DNA from: Tubulanus polymorphus
Lineage: Eukaryota > Nemertea > Palaeonemertea > Tubulaniformes > Tubulanidae
DNA length: 64,000 bases
Direction of reading: 5' to 3'
NCBI RefSeq assembly: GCF_964204645.1
Contig: NC_134028.1
Coordinates: forward strand, 27,315,722-27,379,721
In this document: in pieces, positions 54,412 through 62,289 of the stretch
Position numbering within the stretch: position 1 is the first letter of the stretch
Layout of the letters: each line of letters starts with the position of its first letter
Position numbers and translations under genes: made by a program
The notes under the pieces: model-generated
The model's input: only the letters and a program-made list of their open reading frames with translations
Database searches by the model: none
Told to the model about the DNA's origin: nothing

Positions 54412-55623
54412 CTCATCTGAAATGATAGGTTAAGGTAAACTGAACTGATTTCGAGCAGATGGACTGAAAGATACAGATTTTTCTTGCAAAATAGGGTCCT
54501 AAAGATGATGAATTCTATCTTAATTGATGGGTTAGGGTGAACTGAACTGATTTCAAATAGATAGGTGGAAAGAATCAGAATTTTCTGGCTGCCTTTGGTT
54601 CTGAAGATGATGGACTCAATCTGAAAAGATGGGCTAAGGCGAATTGAACTGATTTCAAATAGATAGGTGGAAAGATTAAGAATTTTCTGGCTATTTATGC
54701 TCCTGAAGATGATGGACTCGATCTGAAATGATAGGTTAAGGTAAACTGAACTGATTTCGAGCAGATGGACTGAAAGATACAGATTTTTTTTGCAAAATAG
54801 GGTCCTAAAGATGATGAATTCTATCTTAATTGATGGGTTAGGGTGAACTGAACTGATTTCAAATAGATAGGTGGAAAGAATCAGAATTTTCTGGCTGCCT
54901 TTGGTTCTGAAGATGATGGACTCAATCTGAAAAGATGGGCTAAGGCGTATTGAACTGATTTCAAATAGATAGGTGGAAAGATTAAGAATTTTCTGGCTAT
55001 TTATGCTCCTGAAGATGATGGACTCGATCTGAAATGATAGGTTAAGGTAGACTGAACTGATTCTGAATAGATGGACTGAAAAATACAGATTTTTCTTGCA
55101 AAATAGGGTCCTAAAGATGATGAGTTCTATCTTAATTGATGGGTTAGGGTGTACTGAACTGATTTCAAATAGATAGGTTGAAAGAATCAGAATTTTCTGG
55201 CTGCTTTTGGTTCTGAAGATGATGGATTCAATCTGAAAAGATGGGCTAAGGCGTATTGAACTGATTTCAAATAGATAGGTGGAAAGATTAAGAATTTTCT
55301 GGCTATTTATGCTCCTGAAGATGATGGACTTGATCTGAAATGATAGGTTAAGGTAAACTGAACTGATTTCGAGTAGATGGACTGAAAGATACAGATTTTT
55401 CTTGCAAAATAGGGTCCTAAAGATGATGAAATCTATCTTAATTGATGGGTTAGGGTGTACTGAACTGATTTCAAATAGATAGGTGGAAAGATTAAGAATT
55501 TTCTGGCTATTTATGCTCCTGAAGATGATGGACTCGATCTGAAATGATAGGTTAAGGTAAACTGAACTGATTTCGAGCAGATGGACTGAAAGATACAGAT
55601 TTTTCTTGCAAAATAGGGTCCTA

Positions 55624-55823
55624 NNNNNNNNNNNNNNNNNNNNNNNNNNNNNNNNNNNNNNNNNNNNNNNNNNNNNNNNNNNNNNNNNNNNNNNNNNNNN
55701 NNNNNNNNNNNNNNNNNNNNNNNNNNNNNNNNNNNNNNNNNNNNNNNNNNNNNNNNNNNNNNNNNNNNNNNNNNNNNNNNNNNNNNNNNNNNNNNNNNNN
55801 NNNNNNNNNNNNNNNNNNNNNNN
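55624..55823. other. Assembly gap (200 N)
   Basis: A run of exactly 200 N separates the satellite, which stops inside a C monomer at TAGGGTCCTA, from the left arm of an inverted-repeat element. The round length suggests a placeholder gap of unknown true size. The real end of the satellite and the left terminus and target site of the transposon are hidden here. Any open frame read through the N run is an artefact. Confidence 0.98.
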
Positions 55824-56319
55824 AGTTGCTAGCCGCCATTTTGTTAGGGTACTTTTGTCCCGTATTGTTGAGTCATTTTTTTCTCTTTTTAATAAACTAT
55901 CCGTGATGTGTGTTGTATCATATTTCATCTGTCCATGGATGGATTTTGACAGTTTCAGCAACATTCAAACCGCGTAAATCTCTAGTTTTCAGTTATGTAA
56001 AAATCATTTTTCAAATTTGCAACAATGCGACATGAGAGAGATATAAAAATTGGCGGTCAGTTTTTGCCGTGCGCATAGAAATCAAGAGTACTAAACTTTG
56101 AAGTTCGTCATTTTCAGAAATGATTTTCTAAAAAATCCAAGCATTTCAAGAACTGTGCGCATAAATGCCCCCTTTCATGTGAACTTTTAAATTTTAAGAT
56201 ATCTTGCCTAGTTTTTTTCCTATGGCTCTTTAACTGCAGCGCGTGTATTGTCATTCCGAGATTCGGCGCTGTTTTCTTTGCGTGTATTTCAGTATATGGG
56301 TGTTATTTTTTTCATTTCC
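55824..56319 (+). repeat. Left terminal inverted repeat arm of the transposon
   Basis: This arm begins directly at the gap edge and pairs with about 56,981-57,475. Shared landmarks, in order from the outside, are CTAGCCGCCATTTTG, CATCTGTCCATGGATGGATT, TTGGCGGTCAGTTTTTGCCG, GCGCATAAATGCCCCC and CAGCGCGTGTATTGTCATTC, ending near GGGTGTTATTTTTTCATT. The first base (C) is probably hidden by the gap. Confidence 0.85.
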
Positions 56320-56980
56320 GTTCTCCGGCGCTAGTTCGTAATGGCTGTATTGGTAGTCGCTTTTACAGCAGGCAGAGGCTTACGTACATGCACCCAAGAA
56401 AACCCAAAATATCACTCTTTTGTTGTAAATGCAATGCACATACTTCTTGCATTTTTGTGATGGTAGATGTCACTTTGACTTTTTATCACCTGTGTCTGAC
56501 ATTCGAACTTGATACTTGATATTTCACCACCAAAGCAAGAAAACGTTTTCCTATATTTTCTTCCCAATCTAATCAATCTTGTGTGTACTTAATATAAAGT
56601 ATTCATAGAAAGTAGCTGAATATTTGCCCCACCCCATTTGTCCTGCTTTTTGACCACTTCTCCATCCATCTAATTTCAGTAGATTTTTATGTAAATTTAT
56701 TAATAGACTACTTATTTAGATGGTCATCATACTCGATTTTGAGTGTTATATTTCTTTTCTTCTTCCATCTCAATATAGGCCAATATATTCTCTTCCCGCG
56801 CGCAACTTCGAATACGTGATCAAAATGCCGCTCAGTCTCGCTGCTAAAACTGGACAAAAAACCCTTAAACTCCAACATCTCTAATGTCTTCGATCTATTA
56901 TATTGCATAAATGACGTAATATTAAAACCTGATACTCGTACCAACAATTAAAACCATTTTCCGTAGAGACAAGTGTAGTG

Positions 56981-57475
56981 AAAATGAAGAAATAACACCC
57001 ATATACTGAAATACACGCAAAGAAAACAGCGCCGAATCTCGGAATGACAATACACGCGCTGCAGTTAAAGAGCCATAGGAAAAAAACTAGGCAAGATATC
57101 TTAAAATGTCAAAGTTCACCTGAAAGGGGGCATTTATGCGCACAGTTCTTGAAATGCTTGGATTTTTTAGAAAATTATTTCTGAAAATAACGAACTTCAA
57201 AGTTTAGTACCCTTGATTTCTATGCGCACGGCAAAAACTGACCGCCAATTTTTATATCGCTCTCACGTCGCATTGTTGCAAATTTAAAAAATGATTTTTA
57301 CATAACTGAAAACTAGAGATTTATGCGGTTTGAATGTTGCTGAAACTGTCAAAATCCATCCATGGACAGATGAAATATGATACAACACACATCACGGATA
57401 GTTTTTAAAAAAGAGAAAAAAATGACCCAACAATACGGGACAAAAGTACCCTAACAAAATGGCGGCTAGCAACTG
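56981..57475 (-). repeat. Right terminal inverted repeat arm of the transposon
   Basis: This is the reverse complement of the left arm, with scattered substitutions and small indels. Examples are GTTGAGTC against GTTGGGTC and AAACCGCGTAAATC against AAACCGCATAAATC on the arm's own strand. It ends at CAGT with TA beyond. The unpaired centre of the element starts at about 56,980. Confidence 0.85.
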
Positions 57476-57639
57476 TAAAATGGTTTATTTACGGAGAGTT
57501 TTTACGAGTTAAGCTGTAAAGTTCACAAGGTGGAGCAATTACGACAATTCTGGTCGTTGTATTGGAAGATTACATCGACAATAGAGGGCGGTCACAGAGC
57601 GTATAGTGACGATTAAAAGCGCATCGCTACCGTAGCAGC

Positions 57640-57747
57640 ATGTATCCGAACGGCTATCAACATCATCGTCAAATTTCGGCGAGGAGTCTTTGCGGAATTG
57701 CCTCTAGTCCATCCTCAGAGAATGAGCGTAGGAATATTTTTCATTAA
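57640..57747 (+). CDS. Short open frame or possible first exon, function unknown
   Basis: An ATG at 57,640 opens a 35-codon frame ending in TAA at 57,745-57,747. It starts MYPNGYQHHRQIS and continues with a Ser-rich stretch (SSPSSENER). The composition is hydrophilic and protein-like, unlike the random frames nearby, and the surroundings (57,540-57,740) are more GC-balanced than the flanks. A weak splice donor (GTAGGA at 57,728) could end a coding exon after Glu-Asn-Glu. I do not recognise the protein and found no continuing exon on the plus strand. It may equally be chance. Confidence 0.25.
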   Translation: MYPNGYQHHRQISARSLCGIASSPSSENERRNIFH

Positions 57748-57835
57748 GAAATTGTCATTAAGTTGCCTAGCTAGTTATATTATTTTTGGTTTTGGTATAT
57801 ATTCACAGGCCGGCCACTTTCATTTGAGTCGCTTT

Positions 57836-58014
57836 TTCCCCCTGAACATTCCCCGACACGCACGCGTTGTTTTCCCTGACTTGATCCGTATAACCTAGAC
57901 AGAAACTGTTAGATTCCAAGCGCGATCTAGCGATCTCGACAAATTAACCCGACTTTTCCCGATTTTTTAAAAACAAAATTCCCTGACTATTCCCCGACTT
58001 TTCCCTGATTTTCA
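57836..58014. repeat. Pyrimidine-rich degenerate TTCCC(C/T)GA repeats
   Basis: At least six variants of the word TTCCC(T/C)GA(C/T) lie in about 180 bp (CATTCCCCGAC, TTTCCCTGAC, TTTCCCGATT, ATTCCCTGAC, ATTCCCCGAC, TTTCCCTGATT). The spacing is irregular and the copies are diverged. It looks like a decayed fragment of a dispersed repeat. I see no coding potential. Confidence 0.5.
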
Positions 58015-58059
58015 GGTAAGTGATTACGCTGATTCAGTTTAAACTATAACCCGTAGCCT

Positions 58060-58065
58060 TTTATT
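58060..58065 (-). terminator. Possible polyadenylation signal AATAAA (minus strand)
   Basis: TTTATT on the plus strand gives AATAAA on the minus strand, about 415 bp downstream of the TGA that would end the lectin reading frame at 58,480. The position fits a 3' untranslated region, but the hexamer alone is weak evidence in AT-rich sequence. Confidence 0.25.
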
Positions 58066-58479
58066 TGCAAATGCCGTTGACGATTCAACCATTCATTTTC
58101 GGAAAATTTCGAGGCTTTTCGCTAAACTTCGTCATCAGAGAAACCAAAGATGATTTTTTGAGAAAAAAAAAACATCCAAATATCTACCAGAGTAGATCTA
58201 GTTCAAAAAAGTAGTGGATGTTAAAGTAGTGGATTCTATTTTAAGGTTATTCTATTTCAGTTTTTGAGTGAAGAAAACTGACTTGATTTAAAGATAATTT
58301 TAAATTTATCAATTTAATAATTTTAAAATTTCAAAAACTTCGTTTGCGCAAATTGTCTTTTAGTTTCGATGTATCAAGTTTACGTTTAACAACCAATTTT
58401 GAGCAACTGATACCTATAGATAAGGGCCATTCTCGTAATTCTAGGAATGTCGGTATCTCAACATTCGGGGCGGCCCTAT

Positions 58480-58742
58480 TCAAAGATTTAATCGAGGCCT
58501 ACCTGTATATACGTATCCGTGCACTTGAACTTCGGCTAAACCTAAATATTCCCGTTTTCCAATTCCGTGATGTTGAACTGTAACATATCTACCGATTAGA
58601 GGTGTATTACAACGTATAAAAAAATGTCCCCCGCACAGAGCAGGACCGTGATATCCACACTTCACGTTAGATTCGGGAACACCTGCGTTCGTACTGGCAG
58701 TAGTGTTACCTACACGTACTTCAAGATTACGAGATCTTCGTT
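58480..58742 (-). CDS. Exon: C-terminal half of the F-type lectin domain
   Basis: The acceptor TGATATTTCAG at 58,743-58,744 joins the previous exon's single base to make a Lys codon, followed by RRSRNLEVRVGN. It then encodes NVKCGYHGPALCGGHFFIRC, GRYVTVQ and LGLAEVQVHG, the typical last strands of F-type lectins, which often end on a similar EVQVHG motif. After GYVYT two endings are possible. One is splicing at CAG|GTAGGC (exon end 58,503, phase 1); the other is read-through to TGA at 58,480-58,482 after seven more residues. The extra basic residues at the exon start (K-R-R-S-R) may supply the basic position missing from the standard motif; that is inference. Confidence 0.82.
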
Positions 58743-60476
58743 CTGAAATATCATTAATGTAAACGAATGTAGGTAAAAATTCCCCACATACGTATAAAAA
58801 TCACCAATTCTTCGAAGTAGGTATAAACCCTACACCAATTGATCAATGGAGTGCAAATATATACAATTTAAGGTCGCAAATTTCCTAACTATAGACAACT
58901 TAAGCGAGTTCATACTGTAAAGTTACGTTTTGAAAAAGCCATCGAAATGGCCACAAACTGGCCCACATCGATGCCGAGAAGTAAAACGTATATTTTCAGT
59001 ACTTTCATTTAATGATAGAAGGAATTACTATTCAATTCTATCTCCAACGCTGTGACAGAATCCTCACCCATAGATCTGGGTTGTTAGGTTAAAGGTAAGA
59101 TTAGCTTTCGAGTCAAATTTAAACTCAAAAATGGAATATCCAGATCGCGTCGATTTTTTCATTCGCCAAAATGTAACACGATACGATAAAAGAAAAAAGC
59201 TTACTCCACGAATTGACTTCATTGTTATCACAGTTAGTAGCGTCTGTTCGATCATACAGGTCGACGCCCAGCACGACGTGTTGTGCGCCCAGATCAACTT
59301 GAAACCAGGCGTCAGTGTCATTCTGAGTGTGGCAAAGTCCCCCTTTTTCCCCACCGCTAGTAGTCCCATCGACGCATTTCTCAGCTCCATAAGAATCATG
59401 AGTGAAATTAGAAGACGACGTTGCCGGTTTGTCGCGAGCTACATTACCTAGAAGACAACAACAGAACAACATTTCACATACGTGTGTCGTACATGGCATT
59501 AGAATACATACATACAGCGAATTCTCCGTTTCAACGAACACCTTTCGATGGCAGTATCCGTTCAAGTTTTTTACACTGTGACTACCATGCAAATTCAATT
59601 ATTTTCAGCCACTGTTGTGCCTTCCGACAGTTAAAAAACTATCAGTCCTATATAGCTTAGCAGTATAATGAAAGTTTGCACACAATACTATGGCCTTTCA
59701 TATGTTACTAGGTTTGAGTATTACATCGTTATAACATTGTTAGTTAAAAGGGATGTCGCAACCGCAAATTTTCCATTTATACTTTTTTGCATATAGCTGC
59801 GATCACACGAGCGTTTTTGGCACCGGCCAAATTTGGCTCGAGCCAGATCCGTGCCAATTTGGCCCGGGCCAAATCATCTCCGTGTGATCGCGGCTATTGT
59901 AGACCAAATACGTTTGCGTTGCATTCTTTATCTTTTGCTGATATTATTCGGCGATATCTCGCGTATAAACCTTACGCGGAAATGCCGTAATCTTCTCACG
60001 TAGGATGACTTATTGGGATATAGTCAAAACGTCGAATGAAACATTTCGGACTCTTTCCCGGAACCAGAACCAAACCAGCAGCGATTTTATTGACAGTACA
60101 TTCGAACATGGAGACTTTAGGCGATATGATGATGAAAAATCCCCGCGATTTGAAAATGTTTTTAAAACTAAGAATTCATTTAATCGACGAATTGAAATGA
60201 CTCGACCTCCCGCTAGAGAGAACCGCGTCAGGTGTGTGAGTGTTGATGTCCGAATCGGGATGGTTCGAGGCTTCGGACTCGCAACCGGCAGCAAACGTAA
60301 TTTATATCTTTTCGATCTAAACTTACCGATTTGACATCCGGGTCCGTTCCATCCGGCATCACACTCAGCGCTGTCCGGACATGTTAGTGCAAGTGTCTGC
60401 GTTACTGGTGCCTGACCGGTTTTACAGTGTTTCGCCCACTTGGCGTTGTTACAACTGCTACCGTAACAAGTTGTGG
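58480..60476 (-). CDS. Partial gene for a modular protein with EGF-like and F-type lectin (FTP) domains
   Basis: Three exons join in frame on the minus strand: 60,476-60,327 (150 bp), 59,447-59,205 (243 bp) and 58,742 to 58,503 or 58,480. Every junction is GT..AG and phase 1, and each internal exon length is a multiple of three, so the model supports itself. The product is a six-cysteine EGF-like segment followed by a complete F-type lectin domain of about 150 residues. It runs from NVARDKPATSSS, through KCVDG, AWFQVDLGAQHVVLGVDLYD and LEVRVGN, to GRYVTVQ and LGLAEVQVHG. F-type lectins bind fucosylated glycans and in invertebrates usually serve innate immune recognition, as secreted or membrane-anchored proteins; that role is inferred from the family. 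The frame may stop at TGA 58,482-58,480 after GRPRLNL, or splice on at 58,502. No signal peptide or start exon was found to the right, so the 5' end lies in or beyond 60,477-64,000. Introns are 879 and 462 bp. Confidence 0.85.
58743..59204 (-). other. Intron of the lectin gene (462 bp)
   Basis: This is a GT..AG intron: donor GTAAGC next to 59,205 and acceptor TTTCAG next to 58,742. It is AT-rich. I see no RNA gene or mobile element inside it. Confidence 0.8.
59205..59447 (-). CDS. Exon: N-terminal half of the F-type lectin domain
   Basis: The exon starts after TTGTCTTCTAG with a split Gly codon and ends ...GTCAATTCGTGGA|GTAAGC. It encodes the family's opening (NVARDKPATSSS), the GAEKCVDG strand, the LCHTQNDTDAWFQVDLG core and the VLGVDLYDRTD strand. 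Known F-type lectins bind fucose with a His and an R-x-D followed by a basic residue (H-x24-R-x-D-x4-R/K). Here a His and RTD are present, but 26 residues separate the His from the Arg. The stretch after RTD is ATNCDNNEVNSW, without the basic residue at the usual place. Sugar specificity may therefore differ. Plus-strand frames across this exon are shadows. Confidence 0.85.
59448..60326 (-). other. Intron of the lectin gene (879 bp) hosting a MITE
   Basis: Donor GTAAGT is next to 60,327 and acceptor TTCTAG next to 59,447. It contains the 99-bp palindrome-rich element at 59,796-59,894. Open frames of 67-157 codons read across it on either strand have no recognisable domain outside the exons. 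Confidence 0.78.
59796..59894 (+). mobile_element. 99-bp palindrome-rich MITE, intact copy
   Basis: The terminal inverted repeats are GCTGCGATCACACG at the left and CGTGTGATCGCGGC at the right (13 of 14 pair). The element is flanked on both sides by TA (59,794-59,795 and 59,895-59,896), consistent with a TA target duplication. The interior is built of nested palindromes: GCCAAATTTGGC, GGCTCGAGCC and the perfect 18-bp ATTTGGCCCGGGCCAAAT (59,857-59,874). It has no coding capacity. A related copy lies inverted at 60,954. Confidence 0.75.
60327..60476 (-). CDS. Exon: six-cysteine EGF-like module
   Basis: This exon encodes 49 whole codons plus split codons at both ends. The acceptor is TTTTTTCTAG before CCACAACTTG, and the donor is CAAATCG|GTAAGT. 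Six cysteines are spaced C-x4-C-x8-C-x14-C-x5-C-x8-C. The last part, CDAGWNGPGCQI, is a typical EGF C-terminal half, but EGF domains normally have one residue between cysteines 4 and 5 and here there are five (PDSAE). It is therefore an atypical EGF-like or related cysteine-rich module. Both ends are phase 1, which allows duplication or shuffling. A longer protein with several such modules is likely but not visible here. Confidence 0.8.
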
Positions 60477-60953
60477 CTAGAAAAAATTAGATTAAAGATT
60501 ATCGGATAAACAATCCGTTTCAGTAAACATTTACCAACAAACTTTGAAAAACGTTTCGTTAGTTCGGGGTCTACTGCAAACACCAGACGTTAAATATTTT
60601 ATCAACGCCCTTTCAAAAACTGATCGTCCACACTTCACATATTGTGTTCAGAACTTCATCCGAGATAATTCGAATTGAAAAGTGAAATACAAGCACCATA
60701 CATTAGACATGATCGCCACACTTTCTACAGTGGAACCTCGTTGATAGAAATCTTGCGAGTAAAAGTGAAATTGACAAACGAGCTTCGTATTATGATATGA
60801 TTATGTTCGCTGGGTGACATGCTAGTCATCATATCAATTTACGGGTTTCGTCTTAGACAGAATCGTATAATTAACAAGGTTCACCTCTACTTCATAATGG
60901 CACAAATACGCAGCAGGGGTGCCTGTGGCTAGATAGTGACCGCTGTAAACTAA

Positions 60954-61051
60954 GCCGCGATCACACGGAGACGATTCGGCCCGGGCCAAATTGGCACGGA
61001 TCAGGCTCGAGCCAAATTTGGCCGTGCCCAATTAGAGAGCGCGTTCACACG
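60954..61051 (-). mobile_element. Second copy of the palindrome-rich MITE, inverted and diverged at one end
   Basis: GCCGCGATCACACGGAGA to GGCTCGAGCCAAATTTGGCC matches the reverse complement of 59,796-59,894 for about 75 bases with few changes. After GTGCCCAA the match is lost, but GCGCGTTCACACG near 61,041-61,051 resembles the expected CACACG end. The left side lacks a clean TA flank (TAA). Confidence 0.65.
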
Positions 61052-61265
61052 CAAATCATTCGCTCGATACTAAACAATGCTCAAACAAAGCGAAGTGGGT
61101 CATTTCCGGTACCAGTTGCAATTCAAACGCCATCTTTTGTCCGTGCTAGAATTTGGCTCGGGCCTGGTCCGACGATTTTGGCCGGGCCAAATTTGGCTCG
61201 CGCCAAACAGGCTCGGTACCATTTGGCACCCGTGTGAACAGTTGTTCCGGGCCAAATTTCTAAGC
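61043..61265. repeat. Related palindrome-rich element or composite
   Basis: GTTCACACG (61,043-61,051) and CGTGTGAAC (61,231-61,239) form an inverted pair around sequence rich in the same words as the MITEs: TTGGCTCGGGCC, GGCCGGGCCAAATTTGGC, GCGCCAAA, and after the pair CCGGGCCAAATTTC. It is probably a longer relative of the same family, or a nested insertion next to the copy at 60,954. The exact ends are uncertain. Confidence 0.5.
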
Positions 61266-62140
61266 TGTCGGCCTATAGATCGTTCGTGTAGTGTATTTGT
61301 AATTATACGACAGCACCAGTAAGTGCTGCCATCTGTATTGGTAAGAGAGCAATGAAAATGGAGCCGGATAAAAATTGGCTACCGTGTGCGCTGATAAACG
61401 TCTTATGTCTACTCTTTTGGATCTAATGGACGACTCTACAGTTCGGAATGGCTAATTAATACCACGCAAGCGCACTGAGGTGCGCGACTTGAAATTCAAG
61501 TAAAGCGCAACCATTTGTAACTAATCGAAGAAGTCATCGAATTTATGCGATATAATCTATCAAAACGAAACCACAACGTTTCGGCTGTTATTCGTAACTA
61601 TAACCATATACCGCGCCGTGGTGTATGAACAATATAGCCGTATGCCCGCGTTTTATTCAACACACTGAGTTGAAATTATCCCCAGCACTTTCGGGAATTA
61701 ATTAGTCAAACGACAAAATCGCTAACGCATCTGTTTACAGCGCCGTGCAATAGACAAATAATAATAAGTGTCATATAATTGCCTAACATTTTTACTATTG
61801 AATTCAGAATCATTTCGGTCCCAGTACCGCCGGCTAATCCAGGCGCATTCAACGCGATTGTGTGTAGCTATTTTTTTATTATTTCGTCAGACAAAAACCG
61901 CCACAGAAATTTATATACTATTGGAAAACCCTCGATTTAGAACAAGGATGTTTTCGAAATGGTCAGGATCTGTTATATATACAATTCGATGAACGAAATT
62001 GTGACAGAAACCGCACCACTCCCTGTACAAATGTCATTCATTGTGTAAAGTATGTATTTCGTTATTTTGTTTTTGACTTAAGAATTCCTTGACGATTAGG
62101 ACGGATTACATCGTATATATCGTTCGAGTGAAGATCCTTC
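61266..62140. other. Non-coding stretch, nothing recognised
   Basis: Open frames here are short and unrelated to known domains. No exon with both splice sites and a recognisable peptide was found on either strand. It is probably intron or upstream sequence of the minus-strand lectin gene. Confidence 0.5.
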
Positions 62141-62144
62141 TTTG

Positions 62145-62285
62145 TAGGAATTCGAACCTTGATGGCATCGTGAAATTCTGCCACGTTCCTCCCTCGCAGG
62201 TATTCGAACCTGATGGCATCGCGAGACTCTGCCTCGTTACTCCCTCTCTCGGAGATTCGAACCTGCTGGCACCAGGACTCGGTTG
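62145..62285. repeat. Three 52-53-bp tandem repeats with TTCGAACC cores
   Basis: TTCGAACC occurs at 62,151, 62,203 and 62,256, each followed by (T)TGATGGCATCG or CTGGCACC, a GACTCTGCC-like block and CTCCCTC. The repeats are diverged. On the minus strand each contains GGTTCGAAT, similar to a tRNA B box, but no matching A box or cloverleaf could be drawn. It may be a fragment of a tRNA-derived dispersed repeat or a minisatellite. Confidence 0.55.
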
Positions 62286-62289
62286 TTTC

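Larger units (their letters stand above)
1..55623. repeat. 102-bp satellite DNA array with 306-bp higher-order structure
   Basis: The whole stretch is head-to-tail copies of a 102-bp monomer, about 545 in all. Successive monomer starts fall at 13, 115, 217 and 319, and the same step holds wherever I counted (for example 45,562 to 47,703, one base short of 21 units). Three monomer types alternate. A starts TTAGGGTGTACTGAACTG, B starts TTAAGGCGTATTGAACTG and C starts TTAAGGTAAACTGAACTG. All share a core CTGAACTGATTTC, then a GATAGG or GATGGAC block, then TCCTGAAGATGATGGA or a variant. A/B chimeras that give 204-bp B-C or A-C steps are common. A counted B monomer is 35% GC with 25 G and 11 C. 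Most C monomers hold one EcoRI site (GAATTC). The array has no unrelated insertion, is open at the left edge and is lost in the gap at the right. It is probably centromeric, pericentromeric or other heterochromatic satellite; location is inference. Confidence 0.97.
55824..57475. mobile_element. Non-autonomous DNA transposon with about 495-bp terminal inverted repeats
   Basis: The left arm (55,824 to about 56,319) is the reverse complement of the right arm (about 56,981-57,475), with roughly one mismatch per 25-30 bases. The outer end reads (C)AGTTGCTAGCCGCCATTTTG in both arms, followed by TTAGGGTACTTTTGTCC. On the right the terminus CAGT is followed by TA (57,476-57,477), which fits a TA target site as used by Tc1/mariner-type elements. 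The left C and its TA would lie in the gap. The 660-bp centre (56,320-56,980) is AT-rich and encodes no transposase that I recognise. The superfamily assignment rests only on the CAGT/TA end and is tentative; a foldback-type element is the alternative. Confidence 0.8.

Noticed and set aside
1-55623. CRISPR array
   Set aside because: There are no unique spacers. The whole 102-bp unit repeats, with substitutions spread along its length, and the context is eukaryotic.
1-55623. Telomere
   Set aside because: TTAGGG occurs once per A monomer, never as a run of hexamers.
1-55623. CENP-B box in C monomers (TTTCGAGTAGATGGACT)
   Set aside because: The TTCG core matches, but the central A and the CGGG block do not.
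2888-55964. About thirty minus-strand open frames of 100-2,310 codons with 34-residue repeats
   Set aside because: All are the same antisense phase of the 102-bp satellite, shifted by small indels. Those I checked mostly open on GTG or TTG; a few open on ATG only where a GCGCATTG variant occurs. No independent coding evidence.
54390-55964. 524-codon minus-strand frame crossing the gap
   Set aside because: It joins transposon-arm sequence to satellite through 200 N and is an artefact of translating N.
55606-55977. Open frames on either strand that include the gap
   Set aside because: Most of each is N; the remainder is transposon arm or satellite.
56708-56947. 79-codon minus-strand frame in the centre of the transposon
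   Set aside because: No recognisable domain, no transposase signature, and AT-rich surroundings. Kept only as part of the element.
59064-59660. Other-frame open frames over the lectin exon on both strands
   Set aside because: They are shadows of the exon at 59,205-59,447, whose frame is supported by domain match and splice sites.
59787-61031. Two open frames sharing the peptide motif ANLARA and SSPCDRG
   Set aside because: The similarity comes from translating inverted copies of the MITE, not from related genes.
62145-62285. tRNA gene on the minus strand
   Set aside because: The TTCGAAT loop is present, but the flanking five bases do not pair as a T stem and no other arms fold.
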